Source: Hypomyces perniciosus
Taxonomy: Eukaryota; Ascomycota; Sordariomycetes; Hypocreales; Hypocreaceae
DNA: 64,000 nucleotides
Assembly (NCBI GenBank): GCA_008477525.1
Contig: SPDT01000006.1
Coordinates: 4,863,501 to 4,927,500 of the forward strand
Reading direction: 5' to 3'
Shown here piece after piece: positions 34,635 to 46,907 of this stretch; the stretch's first letter is position 1; the number at the start of each line of letters is the position of its first letter. Both the position numbers and the translations under genes were made by a program. Below the pieces are notes generated by a model. That model was not told the origin of the DNA, did not search any database, and saw only the letters and a list, made by a program, of their open reading frames with translations.

Positions 34635-37088
34635 TGTTTGATTTCCCCGATAACCAACGTGGACAAACAGTAATGAGTAATCGTCTCCCAGGCAGACCCT
34701 ATTCCTCCCTCTGCAGTCACTCCGTACACTCCGCTGCAAGATAGGTATGTACGTAGTAGTAGCAGTAGAAGTATAGAAGTATTGAAGTTCCAAGAGGCAG
34801 ACTGAGGGGCAGTGGTGGGGTTGATTTCGAGGGAGGCTAAATGTGGGGCTCTTTCAAGATCCGTGGCAAGTTGTCTAGAGACACCGATTAATTCCCCATT
34901 TCAATTCAATCTTGCTGGTGTTGAAAATACTATCCAGTTCGCATGGCGCGCCGGCCGAGGGTGCAGTTCCTACATCAAATCAGCTACCTATGGTGAATAT
35001 CGTAGTGGAGAGGACACAGAATTGATCGAGTCTTACATGCATAAGTCGGCCTGGAATGAGCATGAGTATGAATTGTGAGGATTCACACCCCGAGTCGTCG
35101 CTCTAGGTCGAGGAAAAAGAAAAGGTTGTGAGCGAGCACTGCTCTCGGGGAAGGCTAGCCGCCCCAGACAATCGGGTCCGGGTTTTGGGTTGATTCACCG
35201 TAGTCTTGATTTACCCCTTGAGGCAGTGCCGACTCGCACTCGGAGACTTGAAGGCAACCTGGAGGCAGAAACAGTGACGGTGATTCCGCAGCAACTTGCT
35301 TTTTCTCCCCTGTTTCTTGTCGCTCCTGGGAAACCTTTCTTGGCAAGATGGTGCTGAAACGGTGTCTTGCTTGCAAGGTTTGATAATAGTAATGATAGTC
35401 ACCGCCGTACTTCGTACGAGTACAAGAAGTAGGTATTACTACTCGTACGACTGTGGACGAGAGTACCCACACCCGACACGGCCGTGATGGCTCTCGTCTC
35501 CAGTCTTCGGACAATGATCTTGGATCTACGGTAGAGATACTTTGTAGAGGTGATGATGTGCGACGAGACTGATTGCCCGTACAAGTTACACAGCCTAGCA
35601 CTATTGCCATTCTATTGTTGCGGCGGATTAATATTGCCCACGGCGCGACTGAAATTTGGCCGACATGGTGACAGGGAAAAGCTGGTGTTGGACCACAGCA
35701 TCCCTCTTCACGTGGCTGTCGGGCGATGCGGACAAGCGTTGGCTCTTCTCGTCCCTCGACCGCATTGCTATTATCCCGATAGTGGTTCGTGGCACAGAGT
35801 ACTCGTACATGACGTTTGGGCATGAGTGTTGTTGTTGGTCACATTTGCCTGTCTGGTGGTTGGAGGGGGCCAGTGTTGGTGACGCCGCTTCCGCAATTAT
35901 ACGCTCCAATCCAATGGCATTCATCCCTGGATCCAACCGGCTGTTGGGGGTACCCGGATAGCACAAAGCACCCTTCTTTCTCCAGAGGCCAACAAAGCAC
36001 GAAGTAATAAAGAACGCGTGACTGGTGACGGGGCAGCGAGGCATTCGATCGTGGTCGGGCACCAACCATTAGTACTCGTACCCGTATGAAGCCAAGCGAG
36101 AGTCGCACAAGTCGACCGTTGGCCGACCGCCACGTTGGAGAGCTAGTACTCGTAGCTAGTAGTAGTAGTCGGTGATGATGCGCCGCACGCGGCAGGGGTT
36201 GAGATGATCTCCCCGGTCCTCAATCCTTCCTTCGTCTTCTTCCTGGTCAAGTTGCATGGCTAAATGCTGACCATGTCCGATTGCGTCAAGCAGAATGTGA
36301 CGCCGGGTCAGCCAACAGCACCCCCCAAGGCCCCGAGGCCATATGCTGAGCAGTACCTAGGCCGACGACAATCTGTGCTCACATTATGAGTGAGTGTGTA
36401 CGGAGTACTCTGTAGTAATAGCACTACTACTACTTCACAGGCCCCACCATCAAGGTTAGTATCTGCATGAACCATGTCTGGCTATGGGGTCGCGCCCATA
36501 TCCGGCGTGTCGTGGTTTGCAGGGACCGTTATTGGACTGAGTCGCAGGATGCATGCAATGCATGCCATAGGTACATACAACAGGGAGGAGAACGTCGCGT
36601 CATTCGCGTCATCCGGCGGCCTCGGCGCCATGGCACTTACCGCCCGTTATGTGACTGAGAAGAGAGATCTCCTCTCCCACTCCCAAGCGCCGCGGGATGT
36701 GAGCCGCTGCAGTTCCATCACCCGGTGGCCGTAACCTTGCCGCCCAACCAGTGCCCTCGTAGCTTGCTAGGTACATACAAGGCGCAAAAGGCAGCCCACA
36801 GGACACCACCACCATCTCGTCACCCTGGATCATGAGCGAGCTTGCACGGAGCCGCTTCAGCAGGAGCAAGTATCTTCGTATGAGCTTCCAGCACATAATC
36901 AATCGGGCATGTTGTGTGCTCTGATAGCTGGACTCATCCATAGTTTCCTGAAGTCAGCGCTCTGACTTACCAAAGCTAGGGACGGGCCGAGTACAAAGGA
37001 AGACGGAACTGGCGTCGCGCGACGGCCGACGGTCTGTTTTCTTTGTGTGATGTCAGGAGTACTCGTAGTGCGCATTGTGCACTACGAC

Positions 37089-37103
37089 TACTCGTACTCC
37101 GTA
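37089..37103. repeat. Chained TACTCG/TACTCCG elements
   Basis: TACTCGTA (37089-37096) overlaps TACTCCGTA (37095-37103) by two bases, so the run reads as consecutive units TACTCG and TACTCCG closed by TA. The same chain occurs at 38720-38734. Confidence 0.85.
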
Positions 37104-38719
37104 CTATTACTACCCGTCTGAACTTCTCCATCCGAGGTACGTGCTCGTGCAAGTAAGTACAACAAGTACGAGTAGTATGTATATACTACAGGGTAAGATA
37201 GGGTGGTAAGGCACCCAGGGCTCTTAATCTTGATCAGTGTGCGTGCGTATGTACGGAGTATGTACTCCGCACATCGAACGAGCGGAGGGCCATGCAGCAT
37301 GTACTCCGTACTCCAGAGATCTTGGTTGACAGGAAGCATGGCGCGCAGTGGTACCGTATGTATGGCCCCGTTTCCGACAATAATAAGATGGCGTTTCCAC
37401 ATATGTTCGTAATACTGGTCGAGCCAGTTTTCGACTTGTACGAGTACTTGTAGACTCACTCGCCCACAAAAGCGGCTGGCCAGGGCCATGAGTGACACCT
37501 CGTGCGACACACTAGTGGTTTGCTAGATCGTGTGAACTGAAGTGCGACTGGCGCGATGGCCCTGGACTGAAGGCGGATCCAGAAAGCACACAATAAGAGC
37601 CATTACGGAGTGCGGCGGGTGTTGATGCAAGCCATCGACCGTGCCGCTTCCCTCTAACCCCGGCCAACTCTCATTTCACCATCTCATCTCATTTCCTGGG
37701 TAGCCACGCTACTTTAAATTGGCAACATGGCAAGATGACGGATAGGCGCCGAATAAGGTACTGCGGAGTAGTACCAGCGGCAGACTAATTAAATCAAATG
37801 AGCGAGCTCATATAAGCACCCTGTTTGAATAGAGATGCGACCTCCCAGGCCATGTTTCAAAGAGATGGTGCTTTTTCATGCTGAAAACCCAGGGAGAAAA
37901 TGATACTCGACTGCCACGAGGCCTTGCTTCGGTACGAAATGCTGGGGTCATATGAATGGTGTGCCGCCAACTTCCTTGTCGTATTGCAACGTGCCTGCTT
38001 TCGAAACTATATGAAGTATGACAGGCTCATAATACTAGCAGTACCTATATACATACTACTTCGCAAGTAGTAGTAGAATGGCTTGGGAACGTACCATAAT
38101 AACATACCTTGTACAAGTACTCATAATATTAACTATTGGAAACACAGAGTGTCTCTTGCGATCGCTGTGACTTTGTTGTTGTGCATTGCCAGTTTTGCCA
38201 TTGCCGTCAGATCAACATTGTCCCAAAGGGACCACTCTGCCGTATTCGAAATGTGGGTAAAGAAACACGAAAAAAAGATCTACGGCCAGCAACAGAAAGC
38301 TCTGACAGCCGCAGAACCGGAACTATTAGTGGATTAACTAGCATCGGGACGTATGTACGAGGATTCTGTGCGAGAGAGTAGGCCGCATAATGGGCCTTGG
38401 AAGGAAGACGTTTCGGTAGGGGCATTGGGCTTCTTGGGTCCCCCGCGGAGTCATACGTGCGTACAGGCCCGGGAGCCAGGGACAGCTGTGGAAACCCGGT
38501 CATGCATGTGTGATACCGCCAGCCGCCCTGACGCTTAGGACAAAAGAACCAATAATATGTGAGCATATAGTACAGATGGGTAGCGTGGGGTACAGTCCGA
38601 CTGGAAGATGTCCAATTGTGTGCTTCCAACATGCATAGTGAGGTGTACACATGGCCAGGAGCCCTGCATGTGGCGCTTCTGCGCGAGAGCACAAATGGTT
38701 TGTTGTGACGCTCTCGAAG

Positions 38720-38734
38720 TACTCGTACTCCGTA
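38720..38734. repeat. Chained TACTCG/TACTCCG elements, second copy
   Basis: The 15 bp are identical in arrangement to 37089-37103, while the flanking bases differ, so this is not a large duplication. Confidence 0.85.
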
Positions 38735-41194
38735 CGGGGATAATAGAAGTTGTCGCTGAATGACTGAACAAAGGCGAACGCTGAGTCCGCATACAACCAC
38801 GTGCTCACCCCAGACAAGAGAAATGAAGTTGACCAGGTGCCCAGTACAAATTAATATACGCCACACCCACAGATAGATAGGTACATACTCGTATATCAGA
38901 GAGATGATCCCATCGTTTTGAGTGCTACTACTAGTAAAATGTTACCGCCGACGATGGTGAGCCGTCAAGGCGTTTTAGGGCGACTTTTCCAGATAAATAT
39001 GTGGAGAAAACCTTTGGAGAGTCGAGACATTTCAATCCAAGGGAGAAAAGACAGGCTAAGGTGAGGAACAAAAACGGTGCGAGCGAGACATCGGACTAGA
39101 GAGAGGGAAAAGGAAGGGAGAGTTTTAGCCTTGTAATGTGGAGAAGATGAGTTGGCAAATGTGACAGCAAAAGAGGAGGGTGTTGATACTACCAGTATTA
39201 GTAGTAGTACTACGGAGTACCATAATGAAGAAGGCAGGTACGGAGCGTGCCCTCCATTGCTCCGTACCCGCCGCAAGCTGCTGCTCGTTATGATCATCAC
39301 TACGAAGAACCACCACCAAAATTACTCTGCCTCGGCGTTTCATCATGATCTTCCCTAAGATTGCCGTGTCAGGTCGCAGAAATCTAGGATCCGGACTTTC
39401 TTCTTCTTATGGGACAATGATTGTGAATGGAAAGATCGGACTAGGGAGAAAGCCGCAACACAAGCCAGCCCGAGGAAACGGAATGGAAGCAAGACATTCC
39501 TCCAAAACCATGTGGGAGGTTCCGTGAGAGCGGTATTATTACTATCGAAGAAGAATGTAAGGACACACATCGTGGTTGAGTCGGATTGACGCTTCATCGC
39601 GTCATTCAGACAATCTGGCAAGGCCGCTTTTCTCTTTGGGGGTTGTTGGGCAGCAAGCAACAAACAGCCACAACCTCGTACGTGTTGATCTGAGCATACT
39701 CCGTAAACCCACGTAGCATTGCCAGCTTTTAAACTACGACTAATAATAGTAGTATAGGAGGAAGTGTCTGCCATTCTCCAGTCCCTTATTGCCTTGTTGG
39801 TCCGAGAAACAGTAAAAGAGGTTCTTCCGCTCCTTCTCGAACAAGCATAGCATCGTTGCCATAACACTTTCGCTTCTTCTGACAAGACAAGAGGATCGCC
39901 AGAGAATTCTCCAGACACGGAAATGAGAACTTTATATGAGCCAACTCAGGGCGGTTTGCAAGTTGACCAGGCGCCCGGTTTTGCTCATGTGGATATAATT
40001 CCACCAACTCGATTGGTACTGCTATTGCTCCGTAGTAATGTGATACGATTACGGAGTACTATCATCAAGTTCTTGTCAACAGCCGCCTGCCTGTAAGACT
40101 ACCCCGATCGGCAGATGATATTTGGACCAGCGGAGAATCCTCTTCTCCCTTTTACGGAGCACTGATCCTGCAACTATTCCCATCGGTACCGGTAGGACGC
40201 TGGGGCTTGCTTCTTTCCATTCAGGGCAAGGTTGGCAGCACTTTGGGAAGGGCGCTGTTTTTTTCCTTCTTTCTTCCCACGGGCTTGTCTTGGAATAGGT
40301 GTTAGCCTCTTGTCCTAGCCGGGAACCCCCTGAGGGTTGCTTCTTCCCGAGCATGTGGCCATTCATCCAGACACGTATAGATGGGCTACGGTAGTCTTGC
40401 ATGTAGGTAACGCTGTGCTAGACTAGCGCGATGCTGCGAGGCTTTCGCGACCGCTCAATTGGGACCTCCATTGCCGCTTGGGCTAGTGCATGGTTGATGT
40501 GACTTTGCATGGCGACGTGTCTGTGTGGGTTCTGCAGCTTTCTGCAAGTCTTGTCCAGTTCACCTGGACCGCTTGTTTTCCCATGTCTTTGGTCAGCTCC
40601 AATGGATCGGGCGCCATGTTCTAAACTTGGGATGCCTGCTCGTACTGCTGAGATGAAACTACATAGGTACCACCTACGAGTAGTAGGCAAGAAGGTAAGG
40701 TATTATTAGTAGCTAGTTGGCTGATTGGAATGGGAGCCGAGAGGTTCCATTGAAAGGCCGTTGGACGGATGGCGTTGGGGCGGCCAGAGTACCGGTACTC
40801 AGGGATACATGATGGCAGTTGCTGGGGCTGTTTTAGGCCGATGAGCCAACTTTCGGCCTGCCAGCCAGCCGGTGCTGACCGCCCTTCACCACATCATCAG
40901 GCGACGCCACCGGCTCAGAGCGCCATCCTGGAACAGGACCGCCCAGTTAGCGCAGCTTCGCCGCGTCGGGTCGATTCCGCCAGCAGGCTAGGCATCCGTA
41001 CCCCGAGGTACTCGTACTTTGACGGAGGCCCCCCTTCTTCCTGGCGTAAGTCCGCCGTCTCCCAACGTGGGAACATTTGAAGCGTCATGTGGATGTGGCA
41101 ACCGCGCGCGCGCCATGGCCTGAGAGAGGGAACGAAGGATGTCTGCATCTGCTTGGTGAAGATAGATACTCGTATGTTCAGACTATTGGCGTCT

Positions 41195-41211
41195 GTATGG
41201 ACTGTCCATAC
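41195..41211. repeat. 17-bp perfect inverted repeat
   Basis: GTATGGAC, one T, then GTCCATAC: an 8+1+8 perfect inverted repeat in desert DNA, directly next to a cgagtac element. A related direct repeat of gtccatact occurs near 23535-23553. Confidence 0.8.
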
Positions 41212-44168
41212 GAGTACATGCAGACTTACATACAGGTCTAGTAGGTCCCTTGGTGCTTTGTACTACTCCAAATCCTCCACGATGAATGGCCGGCGACACT
41301 GCCTTCAACGGGTAATGCTCCTCCAACAGTTATGAACAAAAATGACATGCCTTAACAAGTACATACATACATACGCTGGGAGTGGCGCTTTTGTCTAGCC
41401 TTACTTATACACCTCTGCAACTGCACTAGCCCTCCTTGCTTATAGGTACGGATACGCAAGATGGAGCAAGTAAACAGCAAGTCAACACACTCAACTCGTT
41501 GCCTCTGGCCTTTTTGTGACGTGACGATTTCTCTCGTACCCAACGATATAACCAGACAATCAGTATTATTAGTACTCGTAGTAGTAGTGGTATTACTATG
41601 GAGTACCTAGCTCCATGCGATTTATGTACCCAGTAGTACGAGATATGATGTGGCTCGCACGTAAGAAAAAAAAAAAAAGAAACCTGACTAGTCGCCGGAA
41701 ATGCTACCCGGAGTGATGCTGATGAAAAGTGAATGGACGGCTGCCACGCCTTCAGGCCGAAATGGATTCTTGGGCTTGTTCGTTGGAGGCAACTTTCGCG
41801 TTAGTTGTACTCGTAGTAACTCGTAGTAGGGCATCGCTTGGTTTGGTTCGATGATTTTGTACTTACTTACATGAACCGTGGCCCGTGTGGCGCGCCATCA
41901 TTTTCCCTTTCTATCTATTCTGCCTTATGTCCCAGACTATCTTCGTGCTCTGTCAAAAAAATGAGTACTTGTACTCCGTAGTGATTTTGCATATTGCACT
42001 ATGTACCCACTGTTGTGGAAGGAAGAAGCCTCATGATGTTGCAGAGTTTTGAGTCCTGCCCAAAAAGTAGTAGACAGGGCCTGCACAGAACTTCGGGAAA
42101 AGTACCTACTATGTACATACTCCTCCGTACTTCCACTCAACTTCGTCACAGACAAAAAACTGACACAAGCAAAACTCACCCCGGTCATCTCGGTCACGGT
42201 GAGAGAACCAGAGCCCTGTTCACCCAAACCGGCCCTCTGGTCCATCCATCTAAGCCCTGCCGAGTCGGGGAGGGGGGGGAGTGTGTGTACATGTGTTGTG
42301 TCTTGGGGAGCGCACACCGCAGACAGACATTAATCCCTGATCCCTGCCCTGCTACCGACTCCCCCAAGTCCATCGAGAGCTGTGGTGGGTTCCAAGGTGG
42401 AGAGACCGTCGAGTCGCCGACCAGGGTTGCCGTCTATTGGGGGACCTTTCCTGCTGGTGCGTTGTGACGGACTGACTGACGTCTCTGCTCCCTAGCTCGA
42501 ATCTTCCCGGCCTGCCTCCGTTCACGAAAAGCTCGACGAGAAATATGGCGCCTCCACCCTCATGCCCCCCCCCCATGCTACTCACAGAAACCACCCTGGT
42601 TGAGACACATCATTGGGCACTGGCGTAGCCATGCAAGCACATTCACTGATCAGCCAGGCCCCGGCGTGGCAGATTTGAGAGCGAAGCTGGGCAGCCGAAC
42701 TGTCATGGAGTCAAAGCTCCCACTGTGGTGGTGGCTGTTGTTGCGGAAGTTCTCGAGTTGAAGACTGTCCCATCACCTTCTTCGTCACACACACACAACC
42801 CCAATCTCTTTTTCCTACACGCACACCACCAGTACTCCGTACCGCGCGTGACTTTGCATCTTTTCAGACCTTGATCTGGATGTAAAACTTGCAAACTCTT
42901 GTCCAAGCCGAGGGAAAGTAGATGCCAAGTACCTGTTGAAAGTACCTGGGCACAAGATCTCCCAAACTAGGTACTTATCGTGACCGAACACTTCTCGCTT
43001 GTTCAGGTAAGCAGTCTACGATCCTCCCCAGCATAGCATCATCTTTGCTTCTGTTTCTCCTCTCGACCATTCTCTGTTCTCCCCATCTTCATTCCTGCCT
43101 CTCGCCTCCTCCACGACCTCCCCTCCATCTCGGCCTCTTCTCCGCCCTCCCCCCTCTACTAGTATTATACCCGAGTCCACCTAACACTAGCTATCAAGAC
43201 AATTGGACTCGACAGTCACACCCGATCCACCCTTCCAGATCACGAGGTTCCTTTGCGACTCGATTCTAAGTGTTTATATCCGACATCTAGGACGCTTTGG
43301 CAGGTGCTTTCAGCACACAACCACTTGCTTCCCCCCCCTCCTCTTCGAGAGGCGAAACCACCGGACGAATAGGCTATTGGTTGGGTCATTGATTATTTGG
43401 TACTCCACGACCTGTAAGCCGTTGACTGGCTGGTTCTTCTATTTGGATCGCATCATTAAGCAATCTGGCTGCGGTTGAGCTCAACTCTCCAGGACGTTGA
43501 CTGACGTTAAGATTTTTCTACCTGGGCACCTACTAACTTGATAGCCAAGTGTAGAGTGGTTGAAATCTCTTGTTAGTTGTCGGCCTGCGAGTTCAGTGCT
43601 CGAATTTGGGTAAACTTGCTGTCAGTCGTTCGAGTCGCCGCTGCTTTGTCTTTATCGACTAGGTCTGGCACTTGGTTCGCAACTTCTTTCTTAACTACGT
43701 TGGCCAGCCTCAATTGCCCTTGGCTCTTGGAAAGGGGTGATCTTAGTTATAATCGAACGGAAAGAGATTGAGAGTGGGAACACGTCTTGATCCTCGTCTG
43801 TTGTCAGATTTATCAACTTGATCTCAATCCATCCTCAAACCACCCTCACTGGTCGTTGGGACTGTTTGGGTAATTATTCCCAGCCGGTCCCCAACTTCTC
43901 AACGATAGCCCTGGCGAACTCCCCCATAGACCTGCGGCAACGGGCACCGCCTGCTCCTGCTCAGGACAGCCCCGACCCTACAGTCACCGACTTCTCGGGC
44001 GCTACGACACCGAATTCGCCACAGACACCACCTACTCCCAACTGGCTGCCGAAGAACCTATCCCGGCACGCATCCCCAAAGAGCGACAGTCGGACGTTCT
44101 CAACTGGCGAGGGAAAGAGTCAATGTGCCGGTCCTCGCGACCAGGAGCTTGTAGGGGATCAGGTCTCG

Positions 44169-45755
44169 ATGTCGCAGAGAGGACCTGGCCCTCGTCCTGC
44201 CTCTCGACGCTCTTCGAGATCCCCTGTCAGAAGCGATCAGCTCTCACCTGTACAGTATGCTCCTCAGCCCGGTAGCAACGAGTTGCGGTACGAGCCTGTC
44301 AATACTTCTGCCGATACCAGTCGCCATGCTCAGCAACTGCCTCCTAAAGCATTGGGGGTTCATAACATTCTGAATCCCCCCGAGCCGCGGCCTGCGAGTT
44401 CCGAAGCGGGCGGAAGACCGCCATCACGATCAAGAGATCTAGAAACCGCCTCCTCAACCCTGTATGGCGTGCCAAGGCCATATTTCCCTGGTCATGCTGC
44501 GAGCAATTCGGTACCAGCAACACCTGTTGTATCGGGTGTGACACCTCTCGCAAGACCACCAATGTCCGAACGAAACTCTCCTTCCACGCCGTTCCAACCG
44601 TTCCCAAATCTGAGCAATTCGAGAAAGATACTAAGCCCCAGGGGGCCTCGATCGATGAGCCTTAGTCAAGCTCTACCTCCTAGAGATCTTGACCCACGGC
44701 AGCAGCCCCTGGCCCCTAGTGCACCTCCTGCGAAACGTCCCTATGAGCCAGATGCCCCCGATGAGCCTAGACCACCTCCTGGACTACATCAGCCTCCAAT
44801 GGCATCTGGCGGCCACCATCCAATTGTAACTCCACCGAGATCGCTTTCCCAACCTGGGGATATCCAGGGCCGATCGCAAGTATTACATGCTCCGGCGCCG
44901 TTTCAACATGGGATTCATGGAGTGCCCACTAGCCGGCCGCTCTCAAGGATGGGGGCGACAGGGGAAGGGACTTCTCCCTGGCCAGAGATGTTGCGTAGAC
45001 CAGGCGTAGGCAGCGCATTCGTTGGGATGGAGGCACAGCAAGCCTACATGACCTTGCCAGGTAGTGATACTCCGATCCCCGTTCAGGTCGACTACTCGCA
45101 GGCATCCAAGAAGGCAGACGAGAAACGCCAGCGAAATGCGAAGGCGTCGACGCGACATCGCAGGAAGAAGAAGACATTGCAGGAGGAAAACATGAAGCAA
45201 CTGCAAGATCTTAAGGATGAGAGACAGCAAATGATGCAGCAACTGGAAGATGTTGCGCAACAGAGGGACTTTTACCGAGACGAACGTAATCGACTGCGGG
45301 AGTTGGTATCTCAGACGGAACTCCGTCATCTCGTTCACGGACCGAAGACTCCCCCATTACGGGTTCATATACCCTCGTCTCAAGGATATCTGAGCGAATC
45401 GTCATCGGTGGATCTCCCCCAACCCCGTCGTCGACAGGATGACCGTCCAGAATTTACAACACCGGTATATGGGCCTCCCTCTGGTGGCCCGCCACATGGG
45501 TTGCCAGCAATGCACGGTCAATCTTACGGTGCACCACCACCACGACCACTCTCAGCAGCGTCGTCAGCGAGTGGGGAAAGGCTTCCACCATTGCGATCGA
45601 TGGAAGGGCCACCTCACCCTGCACCAGGTTTGGCTCATGGACATCCCCAGGAGCAAGATCTCAGGACTGGGCAGTGGAGAGCGGCTCAGTCACTACAATA
45701 CGAGACGGGCTGGGCAACGGCGCGAAAACCACAGGATGCCCATCAATGGCAATAG
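44169..45755 (+). CDS. bZIP transcription factor
   Basis: From the ATG at 44169 the single exon encodes 528 aa. The frame is open back to about 43818 with coding-like Pro/Ser-rich sequence but no ATG, so either 44169 is the start or an upstream exon supplies it. The N-terminal 300 residues are Pro/Ser/Arg-rich and disordered. The bZIP lies near 45090-45310: basic region KRQRNAKASTRHRRKKK (invariant N-x7-R) followed by a coiled coil of heptads, EENMKQLQDLKDERQQMMQQL and further to RNRLRELV. The C-terminus is Pro/Gly-rich. It should bind DNA as a dimer in the nucleus. I cannot assign it to a named regulator. The long C/T-rich leader suggests translational or complex transcriptional control, an inference. 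Confidence 0.85.
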   Translation: MSQRGPGPRPASRRSSRSPVRSDQLSPVQYAPQPGSNELRYEPVNTSADTSRHAQQLPPKALGVHNILNPPEPRPASSEAGGRPPSRSRDLETASSTLYGVPRPYFPGHAASNSVPATPVVSGVTPLARPPMSERNSPSTPFQPFPNLSNSRKILSPRGPRSMSLSQALPPRDLDPRQQPLAPSAPPAKRPYEPDAPDEPRPPPGLHQPPMASGGHHPIVTPPRSLSQPGDIQGRSQVLHAPAPFQHGIHGVPTSRPLSRMGATGEGTSPWPEMLRRPGVGSAFVGMEAQQAYMTLPGSDTPIPVQVDYSQASKKADEKRQRNAKASTRHRRKKKTLQEENMKQLQDLKDERQQMMQQLEDVAQQRDFYRDERNRLRELVSQTELRHLVHGPKTPPLRVHIPSSQGYLSESSSVDLPQPRRRQDDRPEFTTPVYGPPSGGPPHGLPAMHGQSYGAPPPRPLSAASSASGERLPPLRSMEGPPHPAPGLAHGHPQEQDLRTGQWRAAQSLQYETGWATARKPQDAHQWQ

Positions 45756-46907
45756 CCAAAGTCTTATTCTATATATCCCGTATGCTTCCATGTTTTCCTC
45801 GACATGCAGTCCCCCTTTGCCTGTGCTGGGAACGCGGCAACGATACAGCACCCTGGGACAACTTAACGCGACGCTCACAACAAACATCTTATTTCACTCG
45901 GACGATAACTCCGATGTTGGATACAACTTTCTAATTTCTGGCTTACAGTGGCGCAAAATAAACCTCTCTGTCGGGCGACTGACACTTCTCGTTTTACGTA
46001 TAGTAATTCGTTATCGTCGTGTTTATCCTTTAATTTTAGCACTACCCCAGGCTGAATGAGTGGAAGTGGGAGATGGGAACTTGAAGAACCCGTTTTTTTT
46101 GAATATTTTCTAACCTCTTTTTCGATTATGTCTTACAAGCGAAACGCGGCTGCAAGATTGACTCATCCATGCCGTTCATGGCTTTGGATGAGATCAAACT
46201 GCAGCTTTAGATACAGCATCACATTCTTTTTCGATTTTATTTTTCTACACAATACCCGTCAGCAAGACGCTTATATCAATGAATGGAGAGGAGATACCCC
46301 AGGTACATCGGTACCACACAAAGGAATGGAAGACGGCCTTGGAGGGATGGGGGGAAAACTGCGAGGAACATAGGTGTTTGGTGGTGTTCAGTCAATCGTT
46401 TATGTCTTTTTTTTCTTGTCATGAAATATCGTTGGGTGTTATCTCGGTTTGGAAAATGAGAGTATTATACCAGATTGGATAAAGACTTGATTTTATCTTG
46501 GGAGAGAGGGGGCTGGGAGGCGTTTCTTTGTACTCTTTGGCAACGGTGTTGGACTCAGTAGTCGGTATCTCTACCGGCGTGGCAGTAGTTGAGCAGTAGA
46601 TTAGAAGTTGCTATTGGTGCAGAACCGCTTCGTAGATGTATCTGTATGCCACGGAGACTGGGACGAGGACGAAATAGCTAATTTGACGAGCCGTCTGAAA
46701 ATATTCTTCCATGATAGATTGATGTCGTGTAGACGATGTTTTACAGACGGAGAGGCTCGGCCCGGCCTTGGAGTGTGGGGCGGAGACTTCCTGTTCTGTC
46801 TGTCTGTTCAGTGACGTTTGTAACCCTTCCCTTCCTTATATCTGAACCACAACCTAAGAAATCTATGACATTGGCCCATCCAATCGGGATTGGTGTTTGA
46901 AGGAGAA
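45756..46907. other. Intergenic region between bZIP gene and aldehyde dehydrogenase
   Basis: A 1.15 kb gap between plus-strand genes, T-rich in its first half as expected for a 3' UTR. I see no gene, RNA or repeat element, and none of the TACTCCGTA family. Confidence 0.4.

Larger units (their letters stand above)
34635..44168. other. 9.5 kb gene desert and bZIP leader
   Basis: No supportable gene. Candidate frames either start with non-ATG codons (for example 38207-38866, 38083-38337) or include the short repeats as codons (35155-35823). TACTCCGTA/TACGGAGTA occur at 36399, 37095, 37252, 37302, 38726, 39211, 39697, 40050, 41972 and 42833, with related TACTTCGTA at 35408 and many TACTCGTA/TACGAGTA copies. 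From about 43020 the sequence becomes strongly C/T-rich on the plus strand, as in a fungal promoter and 5' leader. A possible leader intron runs from gtaagc at 43414 to ctactaacttgatag ending near 43546. Confidence 0.55.

Noticed and set aside
35155..35823. 222-codon minus-strand frame starting with ATG
   Set aside because: Part of it is a translation of the TACTTCGTACGAGTA-type elements and GTA runs, and there is no family resemblance.
38083..38337. 84-codon frame with a hydrophobic segment, possible small membrane protein
   Set aside because: The frame starts at TTG and has no ATG before the hydrophobic part; no splice partner could be supported.
38207..38866. 219-codon minus-strand frame
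   Set aside because: It starts at GTG rather than ATG and overlaps the opposite-strand frame; the sequence looks like random translation.
43818..44168. Treating 43818 as the bZIP start
   Set aside because: The codon at 43818 is TTG; the first ATG in frame is 44169.
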